Assembly (NCBI GenBank): GCA_024401535.1
Contig: JAKSKX010000004.1
Location: forward strand, 111,490 to 175,489
Origin: Paludibacteraceae bacterium
GTDB taxonomy: Bacteria; Bacteroidota; Bacteroidia; Bacteroidales; Paludibacteraceae
DNA length: 64,000 nucleotides
Reading direction: 5' to 3'
Shown piece after piece: positions 8,563 through 18,188 of the stretch. The position numbers were made by a program, and so were the translations under genes. A model generated the notes under the pieces. It was not told where the DNA came from. It did no database searches and saw nothing but the letters and a program-made list of their open reading frames with translations. Position 1 is the first letter of the stretch. Each line of letters begins with the position of its first letter.

Positions 8563-9246
8563 ATGGAAGTAGATGTTAAAAACTTTATGGAGATATTCAA
8601 GGTGAATTGGTTAAAGACCATTTACTTTAACTTCAAGTATCTGCCTTTTAAAAAGGCCATAAAATTGCCGTGTTTCGTTTACCGACATGTGTGGCTGAAG
8701 AAGATGGGTGGAGTTCTTGACATTCCAGGCAAAGCAAGTACAGGCATGTTCAAGCTCGGTCCTGTCGGCCTTGGTACTATCGACTGTAAGCGTGAGAGGC
8801 TGATTTGGGAAGTCGGGGGAAAAGTGATAGTCAGGGGAAGAACAAATTTTGGACTTGGCAGCAGAATAACAATAGGTCGTGATTCAACTTTGGATATTGG
8901 CGCAGACTTCTGTATTTCCGGCAATTCAACAATAATAAGCCAAAAGGGAATAACTTTCGGAGAAAAATGTCTGCTTTCATGGGATATTTTGGTTATGGAT
9001 ACAGACTTTCATGATATAGTCGGACTTGACGGTAATGTGCTTAATGACCCGAGACCAATAACTTTCGGCAAGCATGTGTGGTTAGGTTGCAGAAGTACAA
9101 TCCTAAAGGGTGTTTCAATAGCAGACGATACCGTAGTTGCTGCCGGTTCCATCATTTCGAAATCTTTTGACGACAACAATGTTATAGTCGGAGGTTCCGG
9201 CAAAGACCAAAATGTTATAAAAAGAAATATAAACTGGGTAAAGTAG
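8563..9246 (+). CDS. Hexapeptide-repeat acyltransferase (paralogue of 22605-23276)
   Basis: This 227-residue protein has an N-terminal region of about 75 residues and then a left-handed beta-helix of hexapeptide repeats (IGRDSTLDIGADFCISG ... VWLGCRSTILKGVSI) as in O-acetyltransferases. The N-terminus FKVNWLKTIYFNFKYLPFKKA is matched nearly residue for residue by the protein at 22605 (FKINWLKTIYLNFRYFSLAEA), and both share SWDILxMDTDxH. They are the products of a duplication within this locus. The protein probably acetylates a hydroxyl or amino group on a glycan residue. It is the fifth gene of the operon that starts near 4848. Confidence 0.85.
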   Translation: MEVDVKNFMEIFKVNWLKTIYFNFKYLPFKKAIKLPCFVYRHVWLKKMGGVLDIPGKASTGMFKLGPVGLGTIDCKRERLIWEVGGKVIVRGRTNFGLGSRITIGRDSTLDIGADFCISGNSTIISQKGITFGEKCLLSWDILVMDTDFHDIVGLDGNVLNDPRPITFGKHVWLGCRSTILKGVSIADDTVVAAGSIISKSFDDNNVIVGGSGKDQNVIKRNINWVK

Positions 9247-9250
9247 TACT

Positions 9251-10429
9251 ATGAAAGTAGTTCAGATAAATAAACTTGATACAGACGGTGCAGGGTTGTG
9301 CTGTTACAGAATCCACAAGTCCTTGATTCGTCGGGGAGTGGAAAGCTCCATGCTTGTGGCAAAGAAAACGGTGAAGGACTCTACGGTCAGGGCCTATAAC
9401 AGGTTTCTATATTTCTGCATGCTTGTTTCCCAAACTTTATCCAGAAAGTTCGGCGCAGAAAAAAGAATGAACGAATCTGTAAAAAAGTCCGATGGAGTCA
9501 AAGGTTTTTATTCTCTGCCGACGTCGTTTTCTTTCCTTCATCTTGACAAGGCTGTAAGGAACGCTGACTTGGTTCACATTCATTGGGTGAACTGCTTTCT
9601 TGACTATCCAAGTTTTTTCGCTAAGGTAAAGAAACCGATTGTGATGACACTGCATGATGAAAACTTGTTCTACGGAATAGCTCATTATGAAAGAAATGTG
9701 CTGAAAGACAGCGAGGTTGAGAAGAAGTACTATGACTTGAAACAAAAAAGCATTTCGGGTGTAGAAAAACTTGGTATAGTATTTTTGTCAAAGATGATGT
9801 ATGACAAATACAAGAACCATGAAATAGTCAGAAAAGCAAAGACAACGATTATTCACAATTCGGTGGACTGTTCACTTTTCAACATCAAAGACAAAAACTC
9901 GGCAAGGAAAAAATACGGAATAAAATCCGATGAAACCATATTTATCATGGTTGCAAACGTAATTACCGAAGAGAGAAAGGGACTGCTAGTTGCAATAGAA
10001 GCGTTGGAGAAACTAGGTATTCCGAAAGCAAAGATTCTAGCTGTCGGCAACAATCCGACAAATTTCAGTCACGAGCGTGTAATAACTACTGGTCCGATCA
10101 GAGACGGTGAGGAGTTGTCGTACGCCTATTCCTCTGCCGATTATTTCATAATGCCGTCCATGCAGGAGGCCTTTGCGCAGACTCCAATAGAGGCGATGGC
10201 GTGCGGAGTTCCTGCTGTTGTCTTTCCGGTAAGTGGAACCGAGGAACTTATGAACGATACTTGTGGAGTGAGATGTTCCGGTTTCACTGTCGAAGATCTT
10301 GTCGAGGGCATTAAGAAGGCAATGACTACAAGCTATGAAAAAGACAATATTAGAGAATACGTGAGTCTAAACTTTTCCCCGGAGCATATAGCCGATATGT
10401 ATATTGATTTTTATAAAAATTTGTTGTAA
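9251..10429 (+). CDS. Glycosyltransferase family 4
   Basis: This 392-residue GT-B fold enzyme has a GT4 C-terminal domain: VANVITEERKG in the donor-binding strand, and the catalytic EX7E motif in PSMQEAFAQTPIEAMACGVP. The N-terminal acceptor domain carries DGAGLCCYRIHKSL and LHDENLFYG, as in the Bacteroidota enzymes annotated WcaC-like. Donor and acceptor are unknown. It is the last gene of the first half of the locus; a 424-base gap without a gene follows. Confidence 0.85.
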   Translation: MKVVQINKLDTDGAGLCCYRIHKSLIRRGVESSMLVAKKTVKDSTVRAYNRFLYFCMLVSQTLSRKFGAEKRMNESVKKSDGVKGFYSLPTSFSFLHLDKAVRNADLVHIHWVNCFLDYPSFFAKVKKPIVMTLHDENLFYGIAHYERNVLKDSEVEKKYYDLKQKSISGVEKLGIVFLSKMMYDKYKNHEIVRKAKTTIIHNSVDCSLFNIKDKNSARKKYGIKSDETIFIMVANVITEERKGLLVAIEALEKLGIPKAKILAVGNNPTNFSHERVITTGPIRDGEELSYAYSSADYFIMPSMQEAFAQTPIEAMACGVPAVVFPVSGTEELMNDTCGVRCSGFTVEDLVEGIKKAMTTSYEKDNIREYVSLNFSPEHIADMYIDFYKNLL

Positions 10430-10853
10430 AAATCACGAATGGTCACAACTTTCTGCAAAGTGTGGCTGTAAGTTCTCAAAACAAAGTTGCTATAGGGCAG
10501 AAATATAAGTGGTAAAGCTCTTTCAAACAAAGATTTTGGCTGTAATAATGCCAAATGTTCATTTATTTTGACTAATTTTGTACTGATTTTCGTCAAATGA
10601 TGAAGGAATCAGTACCTACATACCACTTAAATCCTATTATTTCAAATAGTTATACGAAATAGTAGGAGTCATACTATTGACTTTTCAATAAAAATTGTCA
10701 GAGGAAATTTCAAATAACAAGAGGATAGCAAAGAACACGATGTTCCTGTATATCCTATTTTGACTTTTTTTGTTGTATGTATTGAAAATCTAATTTAAGA
10801 GATAGATATTCGCCTCTATCCTGATCTCCAAAATATTAAATAAAAAAATTAAG
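10430..10853 (+). promoter_or_regulatory. 424-base structured gap inside the polysaccharide locus
   Basis: No gene is visible here. There is a TAATTTTG -7-like element (10573-10580). A 12-base inverted repeat with one mismatch (10632-10643 with 10656-10667, 12-base loop) follows. Next is a second hairpin, AGGATA/TATCCT (10722-10727 with 10751-10756), with GAAC/GTTC inside its loop and T-rich sequence behind it. If transcription starts near 10587, the leader before the epimerase gene would be about 265 bases long and would carry both hairpins. That layout fits a processive-antitermination or attenuation leader, but no such regulator gene is nearby. Confidence 0.4.
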
Positions 10854-11690
10854 ATGAAGGTATTAGTCACAGGTGCCAATGGGTATATTGGATGTCACGT
10901 TGTGAAAGAACTTCTAAACGAAGGAAATGAAGTTGTAGCTTGCGACATTAGAATTGACGATAGTATTGACTCTCGTGCAGAAAAAATAGAATACAATATC
11001 TTTAATTCATTTGACGGAAATCTTTTCGAAAAGTTTGGAAATCCAGATGTTTGTCTTCATCTTGCTTGGAGAAACGGTTTTGTGCATAATGCAGAAACCC
11101 AAATGGGAGATTTGTCAGGTCATTACAATTTTTTAACTGCCTTGATCAAGGGAGGATTAAAGCGTGTGGCTGTAATGGGCAGTATGCATGAGGTAGGTTA
11201 TTGGGAAGGAGCTATAGATGAAAATACACCTTGTAATCCTTCTTCGATGTATGGTATCGCAAAAAATGCCTTACGTCAGTCTTTGATGCTTTATTGCAAA
11301 CAGAATGAATGTGTTTTGCAGTGGTTACGATGCTATTATATTCTAGGGGACGATAGAAGAAATAATTCCATTTTTTGCAAGATTTTGGAAGCAGAAGAAC
11401 GAGGACAGGATTTATTCCCATTTACATCAGGAAAGAACAAATATGATTTCATAGAAGTTGATAAACTTGCTGTATTGCTTTCAAAAGCCGTGACTCAGGA
11501 TAAAGTTAATGGCATAATAAATTGCTGTACAGGTATCCCTGTTTCTTTGGCTGACAGAGTGGAGCAGTTTATCAAGGATAATAATCTGAAAATACGTTTG
11601 GATTATGGCAAGTTCCCGGATAGACCATATGATTCTCCTTGTGAGTATGGTGATGTGACTAAAATTACTCAAATTTTGAATCATAAATAG
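10854..11690 (+). CDS. NAD-dependent sugar epimerase/dehydratase (extended SDR)
   Basis: The 278-residue protein begins with the nucleotide-binding motif VTGANGYIG (GxxGxxG, residues 6-13). It has the catalytic Tyr133/Lys137 pair in SSMYGIAKNALRQS, preceded by the VMGSMHEVG strand that carries the Ser. Such proteins act on nucleotide sugars (epimerases, reductases, dehydratases). It is shorter than GalE (about 340), so a reductase or epimerase of the WcaG or RmlD class is also possible. It is the first gene after the structured gap and starts a markedly A+T-rich block. Confidence 0.85.
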   Translation: MKVLVTGANGYIGCHVVKELLNEGNEVVACDIRIDDSIDSRAEKIEYNIFNSFDGNLFEKFGNPDVCLHLAWRNGFVHNAETQMGDLSGHYNFLTALIKGGLKRVAVMGSMHEVGYWEGAIDENTPCNPSSMYGIAKNALRQSLMLYCKQNECVLQWLRCYYILGDDRRNNSIFCKILEAEERGQDLFPFTSGKNKYDFIEVDKLAVLLSKAVTQDKVNGIINCCTGIPVSLADRVEQFIKDNNLKIRLDYGKFPDRPYDSPCEYGDVTKITQILNHK

Positions 11691-11707
11691 GTGTAAGTGA
11701 TTTTGTC

Positions 11708-12253
11708 ATGAAAAAAAACATATCTGAAATATTAAATAGTATTTGCAGAAAGATAGTCAATAGGTCAAACTACAACTTCCCTTTCAAGAAGTGCGGAGCT
11801 AATCTTAAAGTGTTGGGTTTCCCTTATTATTGCTGGAACAAGAATGTATTTCTAGGAGATAATGTTCAGATATATCCAGGAGTAACTTTTTTTGGTGATG
11901 GAGATGTTGTTATCGAAGATAATGTAAAGATAGGTAACAATGTTATTATAAATGCTACTAATGATGGTGGTGGAATAAGGATAGGAAAGGGTACTATTAT
12001 AGCTGCAAATTCCTATATTATTGATAATAATCACGGTACAAAAATCGGAAGTAGTATTTGTGAGCAAAAAGTTGAAGCATTACCTTTGCAAATTGGTAAG
12101 TATTGTTGGATTGCTGCAAATTGTACTGTAGGAAAAGGAACAATTCTTGGGGATGGTTGTGTTGTGGCAGCAAACAGTTTCGTGAACAAGGAGTTTGAGG
12201 CTAATTCGATAGTTGGAGGTTCTCCTGCAAGATTTATCAAGTTAAGGTCATAG
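11708..12253 (+). CDS. Hexapeptide-repeat acyltransferase
   Basis: This 181-residue left-handed beta-helix protein has hexapeptide repeats from about residue 45 (VFLGDNVQIYPGVTFFGDGDVVIEDNV broken into IxxxxV turns), then the loop with NNHGTKIG, whose His is probably catalytic, and the end ANSFVNKEFEANSIVGGSPARFI, typical of WcaF/LacA/NodL-type O-acetyltransferases. It lies 17 bases after the epimerase gene and 9 bases before another acyltransferase, in the same operon. Confidence 0.85.
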   Translation: MKKNISEILNSICRKIVNRSNYNFPFKKCGANLKVLGFPYYCWNKNVFLGDNVQIYPGVTFFGDGDVVIEDNVKIGNNVIINATNDGGGIRIGKGTIIAANSYIIDNNHGTKIGSSICEQKVEALPLQIGKYCWIAANCTVGKGTILGDGCVVAANSFVNKEFEANSIVGGSPARFIKLRS

Positions 12254-12262
12254 CATATAACG

Positions 12263-12874
12263 ATGAGCATACTTTATTCTATACGTTTTTACTTTAACTG
12301 TGTAAGTGGCTGTGTTTCTCGTTATTTAGAAAGATTTAAACTGGAAAGAAAGTTTCGTAAAGAAGGTGGAATTCTTGGTCAGTCGTCGCAGTTACTAAAT
12401 TCCCAATATATTGTCATTGGAAAAAATGTTAGAATAAAGGAAGGTTATAGAATAGAATGCTATGATAATTTTCATGGTCAAAAACTGAACCCTAAGTTAA
12501 TATTGGAAGATGGTGTAATTATTGGACCAAGGTTTACGTGTTTTGTAGCGGATATGGTACGTATAAAGAAAGACACTATTTTTGCTGGGAATGTGACTTT
12601 AGTTTCAGAAAACCATGGTATGGATCCAGAATCGAGTCTTCCGTATCATGCGCAACCTTTGACTACTGGCTTTATAACTATAGGAGAGGGTTGCTGGTTA
12701 GGACAAAATGTAACAGTTTTATCTAATGTAACAATTGGAGATAAGTGTATCATTGGCTCCAATTCAGTTGTTGCCAAAGATATACCTCCGTATTCTATTG
12801 CGGTTGGATCTCCGGCTCGTGTGATTAAACGATATAATTTTGAAGAGCATAAATGGCAGAGTTTGACAAAATAA
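12263..12874 (+). CDS. Hexapeptide-repeat acyltransferase (WcaF-like)
   Basis: The 203-residue protein has hexapeptide turns, the catalytic-loop histidine in SENHGMDPES, and the end GDKCIIGSNSVVAKDIPPYSIAVGSPARVI broken into the standard O-acetyltransferase C-terminus (NSVVAKD, VGSPARVIK). It is probably a maltose/galactoside-type sugar O-acetyltransferase acting on a capsule or LPS sugar. Its end overlaps the start of the next gene by 22 bases, which implies coupled translation. Confidence 0.85.
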   Translation: MSILYSIRFYFNCVSGCVSRYLERFKLERKFRKEGGILGQSSQLLNSQYIVIGKNVRIKEGYRIECYDNFHGQKLNPKLILEDGVIIGPRFTCFVADMVRIKKDTIFAGNVTLVSENHGMDPESSLPYHAQPLTTGFITIGEGCWLGQNVTVLSNVTIGDKCIIGSNSVVAKDIPPYSIAVGSPARVIKRYNFEEHKWQSLTK

Positions 12875-13815
12875 TAGTTCTAAGTAACGGAACAGAATGG
12901 TGTCAGAGATGTTGGAAAGCTGCGTTGGATAAACATCCAATAAAATTTTTCAATAATCAGTTGCCGATAGAAAATAAGAAGATAGAGGGTTTTTGCAGAA
13001 ACTTATATTTAAGATATAGTTTTTTGCGTCCTATTTTGACTTTATTATTTTTCCTTATGCTTGGTATAAAGACAAAGGAAAACACACTTGTGATTATCTA
13101 TGATTGGAATATACTTACAATGAATTCTAGGCTGATGAGCAGAATTCGTAGAAAAACCAAGTTGGTGTATTTGTTTTCCAATATTGTCAAGATTACGGGT
13201 GCCACAAGTTATGGAATCCTTGATAATTTGAAAGATAATTATGATATGGTTTTTGCATTCGACAGTATGGATGCAAAAAAATATGGTTTTAATTATCATA
13301 GGCTTATTTATGAAAAGCCGAGTGATTTTGACTTTTCAGGACCAAAGTCTGATTTGTTTTACGTGGGTCAGGCAAAGGATCGTCTAGGCAAACTTATAGA
13401 GATATTTGAGAAGGCAGATTCTTTAGGTTTGAAATGTGATTTCCATATTGCAGGAGTACCAGAAGAACTTCAAAAGCATAAAGACAAAATCATCTATAAT
13501 GAAAATATGTCCTATGATGACGTAGTTAGGCATATTTGTTCTTCAAGGTGTCTTGTTGACGTAATTCAGGGGGAGTCAACTGGTCTTACGATTAAGACAT
13601 GCGAAGCGGTGATATACAATAAAAAGTTGATAACTACTAATACAAATGTTGTAAATGAACCATACTATAAATCTTCAAATATTATGGTTTATGATGAGCA
13701 TAATTGTGATATAGACACTTTTTTAGGTGTAGAAATGGAAAGCACTACAGAAAAGGATTGTTATTGTTTTTCCGTTGAATCCCTTTTAAATAGTATCATT
13801 AGTTGCAATAAATAG
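12853..13815 (+). CDS. Putative GT-B-like glycosyltransferase
   Basis: This 320-residue protein of the locus has no family I can name with certainty. The second half resembles the donor half of GT-B enzymes: LFYVGQAKDRLGKLIEIF, then CDFHIAGVPEE, and a closing region GESTGLTIKTCEAV that stands where GT4 enzymes have EX7E. A hydrophobic stretch lies near residues 55-72. Similar proteins in Bacteroides and Streptococcus capsule loci are annotated as hypothetical or as glycosyltransferases. The ATG at 12853 lies inside the previous gene; the overlapping arrangement and the VLSNGTEWC opening support it. Confidence 0.6.
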   Translation: MAEFDKIIVLSNGTEWCQRCWKAALDKHPIKFFNNQLPIENKKIEGFCRNLYLRYSFLRPILTLLFFLMLGIKTKENTLVIIYDWNILTMNSRLMSRIRRKTKLVYLFSNIVKITGATSYGILDNLKDNYDMVFAFDSMDAKKYGFNYHRLIYEKPSDFDFSGPKSDLFYVGQAKDRLGKLIEIFEKADSLGLKCDFHIAGVPEELQKHKDKIIYNENMSYDDVVRHICSSRCLVDVIQGESTGLTIKTCEAVIYNKKLITTNTNVVNEPYYKSSNIMVYDEHNCDIDTFLGVEMESTTEKDCYCFSVESLLNSIISCNK

Positions 13816-13818
13816 TTA

Positions 13819-15276
13819 ATGGAATCGCCGTCAGTAAAAAAAGAGTTCGTACTAGGTGTTTTTTTTGTAGCAGTTTCGAAGTACATAGGCCTGTTTCTTC
13901 AAATAGTGATAAGCGCTATACTTGCTAGATTGGTAGAGCCTTCTGATTTTGGTGTAGTAGCGGTTGCCACTATTATTATTCAGTTTTTTTCAACATTATA
14001 TGAGGCAGGTCTAGGAACAGCTATTATTCAGAATAAGGAGTTCCAAAATAAAGATTATGATTCTATATTCACACTTTCTACATTATTAGGAATCTTCTTT
14101 TTTTTGATCTTCTTTTTTTCTAGTGATTTTATAGCAAGGTATTATGAAAATGAAAGTCTTTCAGATATTTGTAAATGGTTAAGTTTAACGGTAATAATTG
14201 GAGCAATGAATGTTGCTCCCAATTCAATTTTGTTAAAAGATAAGAAGTTTAAACTACTGAGTATTCGTTCTCTTGTTGCCCAGATATTTGCAGGTGTTGT
14301 ATCTATATACATGGCTTTTAGTGGCTATGGTGTTTACGCTTTGGTAGCATCCGTTATTATAGCGAATGTATTGATTTTTGGTTTTAATTATGCTTTGTAT
14401 CCGTTAAAGCTGAATTTCAGATTCGATTGTATTAAGGAAGTATTGTCTTATTCTTTATTTCAGTTTTTGTCAAATTTGATAGCATATTTGAGTAGAAATA
14501 TGGACAAACTGATAATAGGAAAGTTATTGGGAATGTCTCCTTTGGGATATTATGAAAAATCATACAAGTTGATGATGATGCCATTGCAGAATATAACATT
14601 TGTCATAACTCCAGTACTTCATCCGATATTCTCTAATTTTCAGAATGATTTAAACTCTATAGTCCAAAAATATATGAAACTATTGAAGACTTTGGCCTAT
14701 ATAGGTTTTCCGTTGACTGTTTTCTTGTACTTTTGTGCTGCAGAGTTGATTCTTGTTTTTTTTGGTAGCCAATGGTATGATTCCATTCTTGCATTCAAGA
14801 TACTTTCATTAACTGCTGGTATTCAGGTTTTAAATTCTACATGTGGTTCTATATTTCAATCAATAGGTTCTACGAAAGAATTGTTTATCAGTTGTTTGTT
14901 GAGTTTTCTTTTTATGGCGTCAGGTTTATATATTGCCTGTGTGTGTTTTAAAACAGTAGAGTCTGTGGCTTACGCATTTGATATTACTTTAGTTATAGGT
15001 GTGGTAATAGTTTTCTCTATATTATTTCGTAAATTAAAAGTGTCAATAGTTGATTTCCTTAAGACAATGTCTAGTCCGGTGATACTTTTTGTGTTATTGT
15101 TCGGATTTATGTTTGTTTATTCTGAGTATGTTGTCGTAGAAAACTTGATATTGTCAGCGGTGCTGAAATTTGTTATAATATTTTCATTGGCAGTTTCTTA
15201 TATGTTATATGTTAAGGTTATCTCATTTTCTGATATTAAGAATGTCTGTAATAAGATTATCAAGAGAAACAATTAG
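13819..15276 (+). CDS. Wzx-type polysaccharide flippase (third copy)
   Basis: This 485-residue multi-spanning protein of the polysaccharide transporter family is a paralogue of the protein at 4865, with shared IxAILARLVEPSDFGVVAVAT, AIIQNKE and GMSPLGYYEKSYKLMMMP segments. It is expected to flip lipid-linked repeat units. It is strongly A+T-rich at the DNA level (the 60-base line at 14101 has 14 G or C), unlike the copy at 4865. It follows the previous stop by three bases. Confidence 0.85.
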   Translation: MESPSVKKEFVLGVFFVAVSKYIGLFLQIVISAILARLVEPSDFGVVAVATIIIQFFSTLYEAGLGTAIIQNKEFQNKDYDSIFTLSTLLGIFFFLIFFFSSDFIARYYENESLSDICKWLSLTVIIGAMNVAPNSILLKDKKFKLLSIRSLVAQIFAGVVSIYMAFSGYGVYALVASVIIANVLIFGFNYALYPLKLNFRFDCIKEVLSYSLFQFLSNLIAYLSRNMDKLIIGKLLGMSPLGYYEKSYKLMMMPLQNITFVITPVLHPIFSNFQNDLNSIVQKYMKLLKTLAYIGFPLTVFLYFCAAELILVFFGSQWYDSILAFKILSLTAGIQVLNSTCGSIFQSIGSTKELFISCLLSFLFMASGLYIACVCFKTVESVAYAFDITLVIGVVIVFSILFRKLKVSIVDFLKTMSSPVILFVLLFGFMFVYSEYVVVENLILSAVLKFVIIFSLAVSYMLYVKVISFSDIKNVCNKIIKRNN

Positions 15277-15282
15277 TATAGT

Positions 15283-16422
15283 ATGAAGGTTCTTTACTTA
15301 TTACATTCTACAATTCAAGGAGGAGCCACAATTTCATTTATGAATATGGTTTGTGGACTTGTAAAAGAAGGAGTTGTACCTGTAATAATACATCCTCATA
15401 ACGAGAATGATATTTTTCAATCCTTCATAAATAGATTTAATATCAAGAATTATGAGATAGATTTGCCTGTATGTATTTTCCAGAAACCAGAGAAAAGAGA
15501 CGGTAATATATTAAGAACTGTTAAAAGTCGTATTCTTTTTTGGAAGCAGAACATAATTGCAAATAGAAAGATTCAAAAGATTTGTGAAAAAGAATGTCCA
15601 GATATAATTCATACAAATACCGGAGTAGTTCATATTGGTTATAAAGTGGCAAAAGCTAATAAGATTCCTCATGTCTGGCATTTAAGAGAGTATCAAGATG
15701 CTGATTTCAATTGGATTATTTATCCAACCAAAGAGAAATTCGAGAAGTATTTAAGGGATGGTTATGTAATATCTATAACCGAAGATATTCTTGCGCATTT
15801 TAGTTTAAAAGATTATTCGAAGGCCCTATGTATATACAATGGATGTATGTCAAAGGATTCGATTCGGTTTATTTTGCCAAAAGAGAAGTACTTTTTGTGT
15901 GCAAACCGAATCAGCCCAGAAAAATCAATGGAAGATGTAATTTCTAGTTTTGGCTCTTTTTATAGAACTAACAAAGAATACAAACTTGTAATTTGTGGTT
16001 TTGGTGAGGATTCTTATATAGAAAAATTAAAACATTTGGCTGTTTCAGTATGTTGTTCTGATGCAATCGTGTGGAAAGGCTTTGTGAAAGATCCTTCGGA
16101 GTTAATGTCAAAAGCTTCTGCTTTGATTGTAGCTTCTAAATCAGAAGGCTTTGGAAGAATGACAGCTGAGGCCTGTTTGCAAGGTTGTTTGGTAATTGGA
16201 AGGAATACAGCAGGTACAAAGGAGATTTTGGACAAGACAGGAGGTTTTTTGTTTGATACGAATGCAGATTTGACAAATAACTTGCATTATATATCTACAT
16301 TAGATCAAGATGAATATTCGAAGAAAGCGTTAAGTGCCCAAGTTGTAGCAAAAGATTTATATTCTATAGAATCCAACATACAAAAGATAAGTCTTTTATA
16401 TAAAAGGATTTTGAATGATTGA
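15283..16422 (+). CDS. Glycosyltransferase family 4
   Basis: This 379-residue GT-B enzyme opens with [20 protein letters not shown], the glycine-rich acceptor-domain loop of GT4, and has the donor domain with [28 protein letters not shown] and the EX7E motif [17 protein letters not shown]. Its start lies six bases after the flippase stop, and its end overlaps the next acyltransferase gene by eight bases. Sugar specificity is unknown. Confidence 0.85.
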   Translation: MKVLYLLHSTIQGGATISFMNMVCGLVKEGVVPVIIHPHNENDIFQSFINRFNIKNYEIDLPVCIFQKPEKRDGNILRTVKSRILFWKQNIIANRKIQKICEKECPDIIHTNTGVVHIGYKVAKANKIPHVWHLREYQDADFNWIIYPTKEKFEKYLRDGYVISITEDILAHFSLKDYSKALCIYNGCMSKDSIRFILPKEKYFLCANRISPEKSMEDVISSFGSFYRTNKEYKLVICGFGEDSYIEKLKHLAVSVCCSDAIVWKGFVKDPSELMSKASALIVASKSEGFGRMTAEACLQGCLVIGRNTAGTKEILDKTGGFLFDTNADLTNNLHYISTLDQDEYSKKALSAQVVAKDLYSIESNIQKISLLYKRILND

Positions 16423-17017
16423 AAAATTGTTTTATAAAAATATTTTCTCAACAATTAGGGGAAAGTTTTATTGGCATTATTGGCAAATATATAATAAATT
16501 TGTGGCTCGTTCATTCAAAAAACTTGATGGTGTTATTATTTCCCCAAATCAGTTAGCTGGAGTTGACTGCATTTCTATTGGAAAGGGTACAACTGTCAAT
16601 AGCAATGCTATATTAACTGCTTGGACTGGATATAGGGATCAAAAATTTTCACCTTCGATCACTATTGGGGAAAATACTATTCTGGGTGAGAATATACATA
16701 TAACAGCTTGTCAGTCAATTACTATTGGAAGTAATGTTTTGACAGGAAGATATGTTTTTATAAGTGACAATTCTCATGGGGACTGCTCTTTTGAACAGTT
16801 GGATGTCCCTCCTGTAGAGCGTCCTTTATATATTAAAGGTCCAGTAGTTATAGAGGACAATGTGTGGATTGGAGAAAGAGTATGCATATTATCTGGTGTA
16901 CATATTGGAAAAGGCGCTGTAATTGCCGCAAATGCTGTTGTTACTAAAGACGTTCCTGCTAATACAGTTGTTGGAGGTGTACCAGCAAAGATAATCAAAG
17001 AAATCAAAAAGAATTAA
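16415..17017 (+). CDS. Hexapeptide-repeat acyltransferase
   Basis: This 200-residue beta-helix acyltransferase has hexapeptide turns from about residue 50, the active-site loop [10 protein letters not shown] (His), a proline-rich insertion [12 protein letters not shown] typical of the maltose acetyltransferase/WcaF group, and the end [22 protein letters not shown]. It is likely to put an acetyl group on a sugar of the repeat unit. Translation is probably coupled to the upstream glycosyltransferase by the eight-base overlap. Confidence 0.85.
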   Translation: MIEKLFYKNIFSTIRGKFYWHYWQIYNKFVARSFKKLDGVIISPNQLAGVDCISIGKGTTVNSNAILTAWTGYRDQKFSPSITIGENTILGENIHITACQSITIGSNVLTGRYVFISDNSHGDCSFEQLDVPPVERPLYIKGPVVIEDNVWIGERVCILSGVHIGKGAVIAANAVVTKDVPANTVVGGVPAKIIKEIKKN

Positions 17018-17050
17018 CTATCTGTATAGTTATAAATTATTGTTTGAATT

Positions 17051-18127
17051 ATGGATAAAGATATAAAAATAATAGCATATTATCTTCCCCAATTTCATCC
17101 GTTCCCTGAAAATGACGAGTGGTGGGGAAAAGGTTTTACAGAATGGATAAATGTAGGTAAGTCTAAACCATTGTATCCTGGACATAAGCAGCCTGTGGTT
17201 CCCGGGGAGTTGGGTTATTATGACTTAAGAATTCCGCAAGTAAGGGAGGAGCAAGTTCGTTTAGCTAAAGCAGCTGGAATCCATGGTTTTTGCTATTGGC
17301 ACTATTGGTTTAATGGTCATCAGTTGATGAATGATATCATCGACGATGTTTTGGCTTCAGGTACTCCAGATTTCCCGTTTTGTTTTGGATGGGCTAATGA
17401 GACTTGGAAAAAGAAAATGTGGAATGTGGACGGCACTGGAGACAAAATATTGATAGAACAGACCTATAATGGAGAGCAAGACTATAGAGCTCATTTTGAC
17501 TATGTAAAAAAGTTCTTTAAGGATCCGAGATATATTAGAGTTGATAATTGTCCATTCTTCTTCATTTACAGACCATTGGATTTCAAAGATGTTAAAACAT
17601 TTATGGCTTTGTGGAACAAGTGGGTAAAGGAAGAGGGTATAGCGGAAAAGGTTTATTTTGTTGCCAACGTAATTGATGAAAAGGACCTAGATTATACATT
17701 GTCATTAGGATTCAGCAAGGCAGTGATTCAGTTGAACTATAGATTTTCTGATTGGTCTTTATTTTCAAGGCTCTTGTTCAAAATCGAGAGAATGATTAAA
17801 ATTCCAATGCTTGTAACCTATAAAGACGCAGTCAAAAGACTGTTCTCTAAAGAAATAGATATGCGTGAGGATGTGATTCCTACAATTCTTCCTAGGTGGG
17901 ACCATTCCCCTCGTTCTGGCATAAAGAATATCGTATTGCATAATTCGACTTCCGAACTCTTTAGGGAGCATGTTAAGTCAGTTTTGAATGGGGTAAAGCA
18001 AAAACAAAACAAGTGCATTATGCTCAAGTCCTGGAATGAATGGGCAGAGGGAAACTTTATGGAGCCTGATTACTATAACGGTGATTCCTATGTAAGAGTT
18101 CTAGGTGAGGAGTGCAGAAAATTGTAG
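17051..18127 (+). CDS. WbsX-type protein (GH99-like domain)
   Basis: The 358-residue protein shows the WbsX signature: IAYYLPQFHPFPENDEWWG, GFTEWINVGKSKPLYPGHKQ, then GFCYWHYWFNG, and the C-terminal LKSWNEWAEGNFMEPD. WbsX proteins occur in O-antigen and capsule loci and share a fold with GH99 endo-mannosidases and related GH71-type barrels. They are suspected either to transfer sugars or to trim glycans, but the reaction is not settled. The conserved Glu in TEW and the WNEW motif are both present, so the protein looks active. Confidence 0.85.
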   Translation: MDKDIKIIAYYLPQFHPFPENDEWWGKGFTEWINVGKSKPLYPGHKQPVVPGELGYYDLRIPQVREEQVRLAKAAGIHGFCYWHYWFNGHQLMNDIIDDVLASGTPDFPFCFGWANETWKKKMWNVDGTGDKILIEQTYNGEQDYRAHFDYVKKFFKDPRYIRVDNCPFFFIYRPLDFKDVKTFMALWNKWVKEEGIAEKVYFVANVIDEKDLDYTLSLGFSKAVIQLNYRFSDWSLFSRLLFKIERMIKIPMLVTYKDAVKRLFSKEIDMREDVIPTILPRWDHSPRSGIKNIVLHNSTSELFREHVKSVLNGVKQKQNKCIMLKSWNEWAEGNFMEPDYYNGDSYVRVLGEECRKL

Positions 18128-18188
18128 TCTTTTCTACTATTAAGTTTGGTTGTACTGATTCCTTTTTATAAATGATGTTTATAGAAGT

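Noticed and set aside
10411-10596. 61-codon minus-strand frame in the polysaccharide gap
   Set aside because: It overlaps the end of the glycosyltransferase gene, faces against the locus, and has no start signals.
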